Origin: Vibrio japonicus
GTDB taxonomy: Bacteria > Pseudomonadota > Gammaproteobacteria > Enterobacterales > Vibrionaceae
Length of the DNA: 64,000 nucleotides
Assembly: GCF_024582835.1 (NCBI RefSeq)
Contig: NZ_CP102097.1
Coordinates: forward strand, 1,178,001-1,242,000
Direction of reading: 5' to 3'
Under the pieces are notes generated by a model that did not search any database, had not been told where the DNA came from, and saw nothing but the letters and a program-made list of their open reading frames with translations. Shown here in pieces: positions 27,812 through 36,816 of the stretch (position 1 is its first letter; the number at the start of each line of letters is the position of its first letter). The translations under genes were made by a program, and so were the position numbers.

Positions 27812-27833
27812 GCACTCGATAATCATTCGTATT
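27812..27833 (-). promoter_or_regulatory. Fur-box-like sequence
   Basis: GATAATCATT at 27818-27827 equals the right two thirds of the Fur consensus, and the flanking bases are degenerate. It lies 10 bp before the siderophore-interacting protein start. Confidence 0.5.
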
Positions 27834-27915
27834 TATGTTTTAGATTACCAGCTTCATTTCAGATGGAAAGCGTCTTTAAGTAAATTTACGTTTTAGCAAA
27901 ACTCATCTGTGATAA

Positions 27916-28500
27916 CTAAAGCATCGGCAGTGTCGAACCCACAAGCAGTAGTGCCATGCTGACATTAAACACTCTGACTCTAAGTGAAGAGGTCAACCAT
28001 TTTTGCAACTGCTGGCCCGCGATAACCCAAAAACTGCATGACGGTAGGTTAGTGAGCATGAACATGACCGCTATGAGGGAAAGCTCTTTCCAGCTACCGT
28101 TACTGCTGTAGATAGCCACGGCGCTTAATGCCATCGACCAACCTTTTGGGTTGACCCATTGAAAAGAAGCCGCACCAAGAAAAGTCATCGGCTTATAGTC
28201 TGATTTGGACTCTGCTTTACCAGATAGCGCGATTTTAAACGCCAAATAACCTAGGTATGCCAAACTAAGCCACTTTAAGATCGTGTGTGTCATCGGATAG
28301 CTGTTAAAAACACCGAACAACCCAAAGCCAACGACTAGCACCATAAAGCCAAAACCAAATGTAATACCTAGCATGTGAGGAAGCGTGCGGTTGAATCCGA
28401 CATTTGCGCCAGATGTCATTAACATCAAGTTGTTAGGGCCTGGGGTAAAAGTCGAGACAAACGCAAACAACGCCAGTGCGCTGAGTTGTTGAAATTCCAT
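27916..28500 (-). CDS. LysE/RhtB-family exporter
   Basis: A 194-residue six-helix exporter. Family motif FTPGPNNLMLMTSGANVG near 16-33 and FQWVNPKGWSMAL in the centre, closest to the YfiK/EamB-type members (cysteine or O-acetylserine exporters) by the PGPNN form, but the substrate is unproven. The start is ATG 28500 with AGGAGAG 7 bases upstream, although the frame extends further. Divergently transcribed from an Lrp/AsnC regulator 135 bp away, the usual arrangement for amino-acid-responsive control. Confidence 0.88.
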   Translation of the reverse strand: MEFQQLSALALFAFVSTFTPGPNNLMLMTSGANVGFNRTLPHMLGITFGFGFMVLVVGFGLFGVFNSYPMTHTILKWLSLAYLGYLAFKIALSGKAESKSDYKPMTFLGAASFQWVNPKGWSMALSAVAIYSSNGSWKELSLIAVMFMLTNLPSCSFWVIAGQQLQKWLTSSLRVRVFNVSMALLLVGSTLPML

Positions 28501-28635
28501 ATTTCTCTCCTGAAATTGATGACTGCGAATAAGTGAATGTTGTCTGACCGGTTTGTGTAGATAATAAGTGGAATTACACACAATTATGTGTTTTTATTCG
28601 ACAAAGTAACGATTGTTTTGCAACAAGGATGCGTG

Positions 28636-29076
28636 ATGGACAGGTTTGACGAAAGAATATTGCATGAGCTGAAAATAGACGGAAGAATCTCTAACGTAGA
28701 GTTAGCAGAAAGAATCGGGCTGTCTCCCTCAGCGACGTTAAGACGTGTGCAAGAGCTAGAAAAGAAAAGTGTCATTAAAGGCTATCGCGCGATCCTCAAT
28801 AGTGTTGAGCTCGGGATTGGTTTTATCGCCTATGTTTCCATCGGTTTATCTAGCCACAGCAAACAGGCACAACAAGAATTTGAAGAACACGTACGCTATG
28901 TTGATGAAGTCGTGGAGTGCCACAACATCACCGGAGCGAACGAATATCTACTTAGAGTCGAAACGAAAGACTTACCAAGTTATAAAAAATTTCATGCCGA
29001 CGTTTTGGGTGAGTGTGTTCAAGTCCAATCAATCACAACGATGGTGGTGATGGATTCGCCTAAAGATGAGCGATAA
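28636..29076 (+). CDS. Lrp/AsnC-family regulator
   Basis: A 146-residue Lrp-like protein. An HTH (FDERILHELKIDGRISNVELAERIGLSPSATLRRV, read from residue 3 in parts: VELAERIGLSPSATLRRV) is followed by a RAM ligand-binding domain (GYRAILNSVELGIGF through EYLLRVETKDLPSYKKF). Family members sense amino acids. ATG 28636 with AGGA upstream gives the normal N-terminus; the frame starts earlier at 28588. It most likely controls the divergent LysE exporter. Confidence 0.9.
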   Translation: MDRFDERILHELKIDGRISNVELAERIGLSPSATLRRVQELEKKSVIKGYRAILNSVELGIGFIAYVSIGLSSHSKQAQQEFEEHVRYVDEVVECHNITGANEYLLRVETKDLPSYKKFHADVLGECVQVQSITTMVVMDSPKDER

Positions 29077-29275
29077 TTCATCTATCAAGACGCTATTTTG
29101 TATATTGTTGTAAGAAAACCTATTTTTCCTCTTCGTATGTGATTAATATCACGCAATATTGACTTCGGTCAAAGCGGTTACCAGATTAAGGCCGCTAAAC
29201 TCCAGCACTTTTCACGCACATAATGTTGTGTGCGGTAGTTAAATCCATGCCAACCTAAAGTTTCGATCAAATTAT

Positions 29276-30904
29276 ATGCATTTATCTTTAAAGAACTTGT
29301 CGATAAAGACGCAGGTGCTTGTACCTGTATTTTTTATAGCTTTCGCACTTGCTATTGCACTTTGGTTTACAAAAAACCAACTCGAAAACGAGCAAGATCT
29401 CGTCACCGAACATACTAATGCTTTCGTGACCTACAAAGATACATTGGCCAACATTGATGATCAGATTTATCCACTACGTATAAGCGCGGTGTATGCGATT
29501 TATGATGCAAATCGCCGCAATACATTTCTAAACGAACTGGAAAGAAGCTCTGCACAAATTCACAAAGACTTAGACGTTATGCAGCAGCAAAAAGCGTTTC
29601 GTGAAGAAGCGAAAGCGGCAAGTGTTGCGATAGATGATTACATCAGATACTCACGCCAATCGATAGATGTGTTTACGCGTAAAGATCAAGGGATGATTTC
29701 CACCAGCGAGTACAACCAATTCATCAGCGAATACAAAAAGTATGGTGAAGATATGGTGGCGTCAATTAACCAATTGTCTGCTGCCGCGAATGCGTTTTCT
29801 GAACGTTCAATGCAAGCCAGTGTAGAGCAGAATAAGTCTGTAATGAATACGGCGAAAGTGCTGGTTGTGGCTGTTCTTGCGGCTTCACTGGTGGTGGCTT
29901 GGATTCTAGCAAACATGATCGTCAGCCCAATCGCTAGCCTGCAAAATGTGATGCGAAAATTGGCAGAAGGGGATTTATCTGCCTCAGCAGAAGTTGATGG
30001 TAAGAATGAAATCGCTCAGCTAGGTCAAGATGTTAACCAAACAGCGCAGCAGCTTCGTACCACCGTTCAACATTTGATAGGTATCAGTGAAGAAGTCGCT
30101 TCTGCCTCTACTGAACTTGCCGCTGTAATGAACCAAGCTCAAGCAAATGCTCAGCAAGAACTCGCGGAAATTGAGCAGGTTGCGTCGGCGGTTAATGAGT
30201 TGTCTAGCACCGCGGATAACGTCAGTGATAATGCACAAATGGCCGACACCACCGCGCGTGAAACCGATCAGTTGGCAAAGTCGGGCTTAGGTGTATTTAG
30301 TGAGAGCAATCAAGCTAGTCTGCAAATGAGCCAAGCATTGAATGATGCGGCGCAGGTTGTTCAAACGCTGAAAGTACAGTCTGAACAAATTAGTGATGTG
30401 GTCGAAGTGATCCGTGGAGTCTCTGAGCAAACGAATTTGCTTGCGTTGAATGCAGCTATTGAAGCGGCCCGAGCTGGTGAGTCTGGCCGCGGTTTTGCTG
30501 TAGTTGCGGACGAGGTACGTTTGCTAGCAGCGCGTACTCAGGAATCAACGGGCGAGATCCAAGCCATCATTGAGGAGCTGCAAAAGCAATCGGGCTTAGC
30601 TAATGAAAGCATGCAAACGAGCTTAGACATGTTGTCCAAAACCACAGAGCTCTCGGCGCAAGCGAATGATGCATTAACTGGTATTACCGAGTCAGTGGTT
30701 AACATTAATGACGCGAACACCCAAGTGGCGACAGCGGCCGAGCAGCAATCACAGGTAACTCAAGACATCAATCGAAACGTCGTTAACATGTCCGAATTGG
30801 TGAATCAAAACGTGGCGGGTATTTGCCAAAGTGCGAGTGCCAGTGAAGAGTTGTCTCAACTTGCAGAGAAGCAAAAAGCGCAACTAGCGTTCTTTAAACT
30901 TTAA
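29276..30904 (+). CDS. methyl-accepting chemotaxis protein
   Basis: A 542-residue chemoreceptor. TM1 (~13-30, [18 protein letters not shown]), a ~160-residue periplasmic four-helix-type sensor, TM2 (~190-213), a HAMP domain starting [20 protein letters not shown], then the coiled-coil signalling hairpin with the conserved tip [19 protein letters not shown]. No C-terminal CheR-tethering pentapeptide is present (the protein ends AQLAFFKL). Ligand unknown. No strong ribosome site precedes ATG 29276. It is followed by a terminator. Confidence 0.93.
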   Translation: MHLSLKNLSIKTQVLVPVFFIAFALAIALWFTKNQLENEQDLVTEHTNAFVTYKDTLANIDDQIYPLRISAVYAIYDANRRNTFLNELERSSAQIHKDLDVMQQQKAFREEAKAASVAIDDYIRYSRQSIDVFTRKDQGMISTSEYNQFISEYKKYGEDMVASINQLSAAANAFSERSMQASVEQNKSVMNTAKVLVVAVLAASLVVAWILANMIVSPIASLQNVMRKLAEGDLSASAEVDGKNEIAQLGQDVNQTAQQLRTTVQHLIGISEEVASASTELAAVMNQAQANAQQELAEIEQVASAVNELSSTADNVSDNAQMADTTARETDQLAKSGLGVFSESNQASLQMSQALNDAAQVVQTLKVQSEQISDVVEVIRGVSEQTNLLALNAAIEAARAGESGRGFAVVADEVRLLAARTQESTGEIQAIIEELQKQSGLANESMQTSLDMLSKTTELSAQANDALTGITESVVNINDANTQVATAAEQQSQVTQDINRNVVNMSELVNQNVAGICQSASASEELSQLAEKQKAQLAFFKL

Positions 30905-30924
30905 CGCTAAGCCTCAATTGACAT

Positions 30925-30955
30925 TAAGCAGCTTCATTATGAGGCTGCTTTTTTT
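30925..30955 (+). terminator. rho-independent terminator
   Basis: Stem AAGCAGC-T-TCAT/ATGA-G-GCTGCTT followed by seven T, about 20 bp after the chemoreceptor stop. Confidence 0.85.
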
Positions 30956-31098
30956 GGGGGAAAATTGAGCCAAAGATCAAATTAAACGCTCATCTTTTTA
31001 GCGTATAAAAACGCTGGAAAGTCTTGGATTTGTGAGCGGGAATAGGTCTCGATGCTTAATAAATAGAAAGAGGGCTCAAAATGAAAACGAAAAGGGTT

Positions 31099-31114
31099 GC
31101 GCAAACGTTTTGTT
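31099..31114. promoter_or_regulatory. PurR-box-like operator
   Basis: GCGCAAACGTTTTGTT matches the PurR consensus ACGCAAACGTTTTCGT at 13 of 16 positions, including the invariant CGCAAACGTTT core. It lies 267-282 bp upstream of guaC, a purine salvage gene, inside a 476-bp leader. Confidence 0.6.
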
Positions 31115-31230
31115 TTGAGGAGTTTAAGTGATTGTTTTCACGTAGAAAAGTGAAATTATTGCTGGGAAGCGAGGGACTTAGGTATGCAACTTGACCGAAC
31201 TGTAACACAATAATTTTGAAAATATCAGTC

Positions 31231-31258
31231 TTGCTAGAAACAAATCGCGACCTATAAT
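31231..31258 (+). promoter_or_regulatory. sigma-70 promoter candidate for guaC
   Basis: TTGCTA (31231) and a perfect TATAAT (31253-31258) separated by 16 bases. Transcription would begin near 31265, exactly where the first leader hairpin begins. Confidence 0.55.
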
Positions 31259-31264
31259 GCTGAA

Positions 31265-31297
31265 AACCGGAGCGTCTGCCAACGCTCCGGTTTTTTT
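31265..31297 (+). terminator. terminator-like hairpin in guaC leader
   Basis: Stem AACCGGAGCG paired with CGCTCCGG (loop TCTGCCAA) followed by seven T. The inner 16 bases AGCGTCTGCCAACGCT recur at 31317-31332 without the CCGG clamp. This could be an attenuator, or the end of a short upstream transcript. Confidence 0.65.
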
Positions 31298-31316
31298 GTG
31301 TCCGAAACTCAGTAAA

Positions 31317-31332
31317 GCGTCTGCCAACGCTG
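31317..31332 (+). repeat. second copy of leader hairpin core
   Basis: AGCGTCTGCCAACGCT, an exact direct repeat of 31271-31286, self-complementary at its ends (AGCGT/ACGCT). It lies 49 bp before the guaC start codon. Confidence 0.8.
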
Positions 31333-31380
31333 ACTGAAAACGCACCGACACTCCGATATTAAGAGAAAGGAACTGTATCA

Positions 31381-32424
31381 ATGCGTATCGAACAAGAACT
31401 TAAGTTAGGTTTTAAAGACGTACTATTTCGCCCTAAACGATCAACGTTAAAAAGCCGCTCTCAAGTTGAATTAACCCGCGAGTTTACCTTCAAGCATAGT
31501 GGTCGTCAATGGTCTGGAACCCCTGTGATTGCTGCGAATATGGACTCTGTAGGTAGTTTCGAAATGGCAAAAGCGCTGTCTGAACATGGTGTAATGACAG
31601 CCATTCATAAACATTACACAGTGGAAGATTGGGCTGAGTTTGTAAAAACCGCAGACGAGTCTGTGCTTAAGAATGTGATGGTATCGACGGGCACATCTGA
31701 TGCCGACTTCCAGAAAACAAAAGATATCATGGCAATGACGGATGATCTTATTTTCATCTGTGTTGATATTGCCAATGGTTACTCTGAGCACTTAGTCGAA
31801 TACGTTGAGCGAGTGCGTGCTGCGTTCCCTGACAAGGTGATCTCTGCGGGTAACGTGGTAACAGGCGATATGTGTGAAGAGCTCATTCTTGCAGGCGCTG
31901 ATATTGTAAAAGTCGGTATCGGACCGGGCTCAGTATGCACGACTCGCGTAAAAACGGGTGTCGGTTACCCGCAGCTGTCTGCCATCATCGAATGTGGCGA
32001 TGCAGCGCATGGTCTGGGCGGTATGATCATCGGCGATGGTGGTTGTACATGTGCAGGAGATGTCTCTAAAGCCTTCGGCGGCGGCGCTGATTTCGTCATG
32101 CTTGGCGGTATGCTAGCGGGCCATGAAGAATCAGGCGGCGAAGTAATCGAGAAAGACGGTAAGACTTACATGAAGTTTTACGGCATGTCATCGCAGTCTG
32201 CAATGGACAAGCACTCAGGCGGTGTTGCTAAGTACCGAGCATCTGAAGGAAAAACCGTGCTATTGCCATACCGAGGAAGCGTTCACGGCACTATCTCTGA
32301 CATCCTTGGCGGCGTGCGCTCAACGTGTACATATGTAGGCGCTGCCAAGCTGAAAGAGCTAACAAAGCGTACGACTTTCATCCGCGTGCAAGAACAAGAA
32401 AATAACGTGTTTGGTAGAGAGTAA
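31381..32424 (+). CDS. guaC: GMP reductase
   Basis: A 347-residue enzyme, the same length as E. coli GuaC. It converts GMP to IMP with NADPH, in cytoplasmic purine salvage. The IMPDH/GMPR barrel shows [37 protein letters not shown] (catalytic Cys near 186) and [20 protein letters not shown], and no CBS insert, which distinguishes it from IMP dehydrogenase. Ribosome site AAAGGAA before ATG 31381. The leader suggests PurR-type control and attenuation. guaC is also a known attachment site for type I-F3 Tn7-like elements, relevant to the island that follows. Confidence 0.96.
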   Translation: MRIEQELKLGFKDVLFRPKRSTLKSRSQVELTREFTFKHSGRQWSGTPVIAANMDSVGSFEMAKALSEHGVMTAIHKHYTVEDWAEFVKTADESVLKNVMVSTGTSDADFQKTKDIMAMTDDLIFICVDIANGYSEHLVEYVERVRAAFPDKVISAGNVVTGDMCEELILAGADIVKVGIGPGSVCTTRVKTGVGYPQLSAIIECGDAAHGLGGMIIGDGGCTCAGDVSKAFGGGADFVMLGGMLAGHEESGGEVIEKDGKTYMKFYGMSSQSAMDKHSGGVAKYRASEGKTVLLPYRGSVHGTISDILGGVRSTCTYVGAAKLKELTKRTTFIRVQEQENNVFGRE

Positions 32425-32454
32425 TCTGCGATTGTTCGGAAAATACGAATTATT

Positions 32455-32484
32455 AAGAGCTGCGATTTCGCGGCTCTTTTTTTT
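32455..32484 (+). terminator. rho-independent terminator of guaC
   Basis: Stem AAGAGC.GCG/CGC.GCTCTT with an ATTT loop and eight T, 30 bp after the stop. The accessory island begins just after it. Confidence 0.9.
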
Positions 32485-32543
32485 GCCCCAAATTTGGTAA
32501 GTGGCGACAGAAAATTATTTTGTGGCGGAAGAATGGCGAAAAA

Positions 32544-33552
32544 CTACAAATTGGTGATTGGATTAAGAATGATTGCTTCTGAAAGGTGATTGGGTGCGAA
32601 GTGGGCATAGCGCATTGTCATACTGATGTCGGCATGGCTAAGTATGTCTCTCAGCACTAAATATTGCCGCCATTCATCATAAAGTTGCTGGCAAAGGTAT
32701 GACGCAGAATGTGAGAAGCTTGCCCGGTTGGGATTTCTACTCCGAGTTTGCTCTTCAATATGTAGCAGAATGGCGTATAGCACTGTTTGAATAGCTTACC
32801 GCTGGTTGGTTTATAGATTTATTCGTATAAGCTCTCTGAAATCGGTACAGAGCGATTCTTCTTTGTTTTGGTATTAGTGAATGTCACTTTGTATTTTGAA
32901 AGCTGAAAGCCTCGCATTTGCGCTGCTTCATTCTACTTGGCACCAGTTGACAGGCACAGCTTAACTGCCTTCTGCATATCTTCAATTTCATGCTGGCCAA
33001 TCAACTCAATTAGCAGTGGAAGTTTCTCTTTCGGTAAGAACGCCACCGCACGTTCATGTTCTTTGAACGGTTTGAGCTCTTCCAAAGGATGGGGCAGGCT
33101 CCATTCACCGAGTTCATTAAGTTTTACGAATACTGCTTTAAAGCGAGCAAGTTCTGAATTTAGCGTTGAAATGCTGGGTGCGCCTTTGTTCCAACGAGAA
33201 GAAACAAAAAGCAGTGAACCACTCATTCGTTTTGCTCGAAAGTCAGCATAAATTTTAGAGTTAAACTGACTTGTTAATGGATTGCCCATAGCCTCAACCA
33301 TGTGTTGGAACTTCTGGTAGATAACTGGCCCATTCGCCAGTGTTTTACCGTAGAGATCAAACCAAAGTTCGATTACGTCACTTAACCGACGGTGATCAGG
33401 CATATCACCAAGCCAAGGTTTATCTTCCACCTCTCGCATCGTAAACTTTTCAAAAGCTGCCGCTTCCCCTTTGGTGGCGAACGCCTTTCGGACGCGTTTA
33501 CCTCTGCGCCTGTTTCGGTAGCATTCACATAGTCAAGGCTTTTTAGAACCAT
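32544..33552 (-). pseudogene. P2-type tyrosine integrase, multiply inactivated
   Basis: A reading from ATG 33552 gives the P2-like integrase N-terminus, then needs a frameshift near 33510 to continue into GKRVRKAFATKGEAAAFE and the intact stretch MREVEDKPWLGDMPDHRR through CLSTGAK. A TAG stands where STGAxW is expected (near 32935), another in-frame stop follows ISESLYE, and frameshifts break the HILRHTF region. The end SHADISMTMRYAHFAP keeps the late His and catalytic-Tyr-type motif. At least four lesions, so the gene is dead. It once integrated a P2-like phage or island. Its 3' end lies 60 bp from the guaC terminator. Confidence 0.85.
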
Positions 33553-33712
33553 TTTTTAAGTTGCTGATAGACATAACAAAAACCACATGTACTGTGTGAA
33601 TAAACAGCAATGTATTTTGAAACGTAATACAATGTTTGATATTGATGAGAGTGCATATTCTTGATATGACACGTACTATGACGAAATATTTATCAAGTGG
33701 TTAGGATTAAGA

Positions 33713-34555
33713 ATGGATTGGGTTATATATGTTGCGGAAGCAACAACTAAGAATTTAGAAATTGGTTTAAAGAAAGGGATTTGGGGACACAAAAAGATTT
33801 TTTCTACAGTTAACACAGATAAGATTAAAAAAGGGGATACCCTATTTTTTGTTCATCATTTGACGTTAATGAAAGATGAAGACGGTAAGTCAGTGCCTGG
33901 ATTTCCACGAGTCGGGCCTGAGCATTACAACGGAGCTATCGCCACTTTAATCAAGGCTGAGGTAACCACCGATTTTTACGTAGATGATGTGCCAGTTTGG
34001 CCAGATGATGTTTACCCCAATCGTTACCACTTCAAAGTACTGGAAAAGTATCAAAATATTCCTTTCGGAGAAGAATTCTTTTCTCGTGAGTTTGTAGACG
34101 CTGTACAAAAATCAACGATGAGAAAAGGGTTAGCTATTGAGTTTGCTTTAGGGGCTGACAAAGTATTTAGCCCAAAAGAAAGTACCGACTTAGAAATTTT
34201 CGAAGGTGCTCCGGTATACAGACGACACCTTGTTCGTGAACGTAAGCCTGAAATTATCCGAGCTAAGAAAGCACAAGTTAAACTAAGCGTAGGTAAATTA
34301 ATTTGTGAGGCTTGTGAATTTGATTTTGAAAAGACCTATGGCGAAAGAGGTGAAGACTTTATCGAATGCCATCATCAGAATCCTTTATCGGATTCAGAAG
34401 GACAAAACACTAAGCTAGAAGATCTAGCGCTACTATGCTCAAATTGCCATAGAATCATTCACCGTAGCAGACCATGGATAACGGTTAGCAAACTTAAGGA
34501 AATCATTGATGAACGAGCTAGAGCAATTACAGAAGAAACTGCGGGTCTTTGCTGA
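33713..34555 (+). CDS. EVE-HNH modification-dependent endonuclease (VcaM4I-like)
   Basis: A 280-residue two-domain protein. Residues ~1-125 read as an EVE (PUA-superfamily) base-flipping domain: DWVIYVAE, KKGIWGHKK, IKKGDTLFFVHH, YNGAIATLIKAEV and PNRYHFKVLE. Residues ~200-262 form an HNH nuclease: CEACEFDF, then ECHHQNPL and LALLCSNCHRIIHR, with zinc CxxC pairs and the catalytic His. EVE-HNH enzymes such as VcaM4I are type IV restriction enzymes that cut DNA carrying 5-methyl- or 5-hydroxymethylcytosine. Cytoplasmic defence against modified phage DNA is the likely role. AT-rich codons. It overlaps the next gene by 47 bp. Confidence 0.85.
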   Translation: MDWVIYVAEATTKNLEIGLKKGIWGHKKIFSTVNTDKIKKGDTLFFVHHLTLMKDEDGKSVPGFPRVGPEHYNGAIATLIKAEVTTDFYVDDVPVWPDDVYPNRYHFKVLEKYQNIPFGEEFFSREFVDAVQKSTMRKGLAIEFALGADKVFSPKESTDLEIFEGAPVYRRHLVRERKPEIIRAKKAQVKLSVGKLICEACEFDFEKTYGERGEDFIECHHQNPLSDSEGQNTKLEDLALLCSNCHRIIHRSRPWITVSKLKEIIDERARAITEETAGLC

Positions 34556-34859
34556 AGAGCGAGACTGGGACAAGTTTCATTCTCCTAAGAACTTGGTAAT
34601 GGCTCTTTCCGGAGAAGTTGGTGAGCTAGTTGAACACTTTCAATGGCTAACTGAAGAGCAAAGCTTACATTTAACTGAAGAACAAAAAGAAGAAGTTGCA
34701 TGCGAAGCAGCGGATGTATTTATGTATCTACTGTGCTTTACTGAAAAGACAAATATCAATCTCTTAGAAGCTTGTGAAAAAAAATTAGCGATAAATGCGC
34801 AGAAATATCCGTTAAGAAAAAGCTACGGTGTTGCTACAAAGTACACAAAATTCAAATAA
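34509..34859 (+). CDS. MazG-like nucleotide pyrophosphohydrolase
   Basis: A 116-residue all-alpha NTP pyrophosphatase. It has the MazG motif set: SGEVGELVEHFQWLTE (ExxE, ~31-46) and CEAADVFMYLLCF (ExxD, ~70-82), with family features of the RS21-C6/dCTPase group. Such enzymes hydrolyse (d)NTPs to monophosphates, and dCTPase-type members act on (modified) dCTP. It begins inside the 3' end of the EVE-HNH gene (47-bp overlap, different frame). TTG directly precedes the chosen ATG. The coupling suggests a joint role in defence or in clearing modified nucleotides. Confidence 0.85.
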   Translation: MNELEQLQKKLRVFAEERDWDKFHSPKNLVMALSGEVGELVEHFQWLTEEQSLHLTEEQKEEVACEAADVFMYLLCFTEKTNINLLEACEKKLAINAQKYPLRKSYGVATKYTKFK

Positions 34860-34969
34860 ACTTTTTGGTATGCCATATTAAAACGAGCTATATCGGTCCA
34901 ATTTATAATACTTACGAGTAATTTGATGGTAAAATTTTTGCAAACTGAATCATATAGTTGGAGTAACCT

Positions 34970-36070
34970 TTGAGTATTATTGAGATTCCTGTAGAACGTC
35001 GTTATTGGTTAATCAGAGCTGGTACAAATAGCGGTGAATATTATCAGCAATTCAGGACTAATGGTGTTGTGGCAATTGGTCACGCTAACAATGTTAATTT
35101 CGATTTTGATGAAGGGCATACTTTAAGTCCTGAAGACAAAGAGCATATTATTGGTGCAGCATTCTCGAAAGTTTTAGAGAGTTTAAGCCAAAAGAAAAAA
35201 GGTGAAGCAGCGAGGCTAAAAGGGCAGTTGCGTCGATTCTTATACGAGGTTCAAGTAGGAGATACAGTAATCTCAATGGAAGGATCTAGCAAAGTGATTG
35301 TAGGAGTTGTTTCATCAAAACCATATTACGCTAACAGTCTTCTATATGGGAGAGCTGGGGATAAAAAGGTTTGTGATTACAATTTAAGAATGGATGTGAG
35401 TTGGGGCAAGCCAAGACTTCGTGAATCAGTACCATTGAACCTTGATAAAACACTTAGGATTCCAAATACAATTACAGAGTTTAAAGAGGTTCATCAAGTA
35501 AGAACTTTAAACCATTGGTTGTATCCAATCTATTTCGCAGAAGGTGAGGTGCGTTGTTCCCTTAGGATTGCTTCTGAAGAAGATCTGTCTAATCATCAAC
35601 TAACAGTTTTATCGCAAACTCTCGACCGCTTGGATGCGCTTTCTAGCTTCGTTGATTATGCAAGTAAAAATGATTTAGAGTTCAGTATAGAAAATTTCGA
35701 TAAGTATCTTACTTCAACTCATGTACAATATGGCTTAAAAGCTCAGCATTTGTTTATGTCGCCTGGCTATCAATTTATTCAGTTATCTGGATCAGACCTG
35801 AAACGCTTAGCTTTTGCTTCCTTGCTAGCAATCGCATTTGATAGCGCTGACGCCGTTGCTCTTGAGCTTCCACAAGGCATTTCCCAAGAGCAGATTGCAG
35901 AATTAGCAAATCATATAACCAGTGGTAGCGGAATCGCATCGGTTAAACATGACCTAAAAGTTTCTCTTCCTAAAAAGGAAGGTTCTGGGAGAACAGATGA
36001 GCAGGAAATGGGAATTCTTCTCGAAGACAACTCTGCTGATTCAGATCCAGTAGACGGTTCTATGCTTTAA
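34970..36070 (+). CDS. unknown protein with PUA/EVE-like N-terminal domain
   Basis: A 366-residue soluble protein. The start is TTG with GGAG 8 bases upstream; no ATG fits. Residues ~10-130 (RYWLIRAGTNSGEYYQQF, GVVAIGH, FLYEVQVGDTVISME and VIVGVVSSKPYY) resemble the PUA-like reader domain found at the N-terminus of several modification-dependent restriction proteins. The middle (~165-235) and C-terminal part (~260-330, QHLFMSPGYQFIQL, DAVALELPQGIS) match nothing I know, and the tail is acidic. No nuclease motif is visible. It lies 110 bp after mazG and 27 bp before the membrane protein gene, with low GC. Confidence 0.7.
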   Translation: MSIIEIPVERRYWLIRAGTNSGEYYQQFRTNGVVAIGHANNVNFDFDEGHTLSPEDKEHIIGAAFSKVLESLSQKKKGEAARLKGQLRRFLYEVQVGDTVISMEGSSKVIVGVVSSKPYYANSLLYGRAGDKKVCDYNLRMDVSWGKPRLRESVPLNLDKTLRIPNTITEFKEVHQVRTLNHWLYPIYFAEGEVRCSLRIASEEDLSNHQLTVLSQTLDRLDALSSFVDYASKNDLEFSIENFDKYLTSTHVQYGLKAQHLFMSPGYQFIQLSGSDLKRLAFASLLAIAFDSADAVALELPQGISQEQIAELANHITSGSGIASVKHDLKVSLPKKEGSGRTDEQEMGILLEDNSADSDPVDGSML

Positions 36071-36097
36071 TATTGTGTCTTTATAATGGTGTTTTGA

Positions 36098-36787
36098 GTG
36101 AGCCTATCAAGCATACTAAGTTTTATTAAACAGTCACCTAGGTGGATTCTAAGAAATTCTGAAAAAATCCATTATCTGATGCTTAGCATTGCATTGTTGT
36201 GTGGTGGTATATGGACGTTTTATACATTTGATATTCTTAACCAAAGGGATAAAGCAACTGCAGAGCTGAAAGAAATTCAAGATAGAATTAAAGGAACTAA
36301 TGCAAGTAATATTCAAATAAGTCCAGCATCATTTGAGTTAGTTGATGGGAAGTTTGGATTAATAGTTAATGTAAACATTCAAAATACAGGTACTAGAGAC
36401 GTACTTATAGATTGGAGTAGTGAAGATACGCCACTCTCAGTATTCAAGGTAAGAATGGAGAAAGGAGATCAGATGTATTTTGAGAGGTTATTTCATCCCA
36501 AAATATACGCTCCTTTCGATCCAAAAAAGAAAAAGAAAGAACATTACAAAAGTTTATATTTACTGGTTGGAGCAAAGAAAGAGTTATCATTTTATGTAGA
36601 ACTTCCTGTGCAGGGCATGTACTACATAACTTTCAATGCTAAAACGGATGATAAACTTGCTCAAGAAGTTAAGCAGAAATCGGGTAGAACCGGAGAATGG
36701 TTTTCTTCAAAGTACATAAATGTTGAACCAGAGAAGAAACCGGTTTTCGAAAACTATATAAAGGCAACTCACACATTTTCCAAGTAA
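36098..36787 (+). CDS. unknown membrane-anchored protein of the island
   Basis: A 229-residue protein with a GTG start, because the first ATG would cut into the membrane helix. One membrane segment (~27-46, LMLSIALLCGGIWTFYTFDI) is followed by a short coiled coil (KATAELKEIQDRIKG) and a beta-sandwich-like domain (~68-200: LIVNVNIQNTGTRDVLIDW, KELSFYVELPVQGMYYITF). The Ig-like pattern resembles bacterial proteins with a single anchor and outer beta domain, but I recognise no family. It probably forms a two-gene unit with the PUA-like protein upstream. Confidence 0.65.
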   Translation: MSLSSILSFIKQSPRWILRNSEKIHYLMLSIALLCGGIWTFYTFDILNQRDKATAELKEIQDRIKGTNASNIQISPASFELVDGKFGLIVNVNIQNTGTRDVLIDWSSEDTPLSVFKVRMEKGDQMYFERLFHPKIYAPFDPKKKKKEHYKSLYLLVGAKKELSFYVELPVQGMYYITFNAKTDDKLAQEVKQKSGRTGEWFSSKYINVEPEKKPVFENYIKATHTFSK

Positions 36788-36796
36788 TGTCAGAAG

Positions 36797-36816
36797 CGGC
36801 GTAAAGCCGATTTTTT
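36797..36816 (+). terminator. short terminator-like hairpin
   Basis: CGGC-GTAAA-GCCG followed by ATTTTTTA, 10 bp after the membrane protein stop. The stem is only 4 bp, but position and U-tract fit. Confidence 0.45.

Noticed and set aside
32430..32543. Left transposon end next to guaC
   Set aside because: Searched for the CAACCATAAATTGATA-type repeat in either direction; none found. TGT triplets there lack any neighbouring TnsB-like site.
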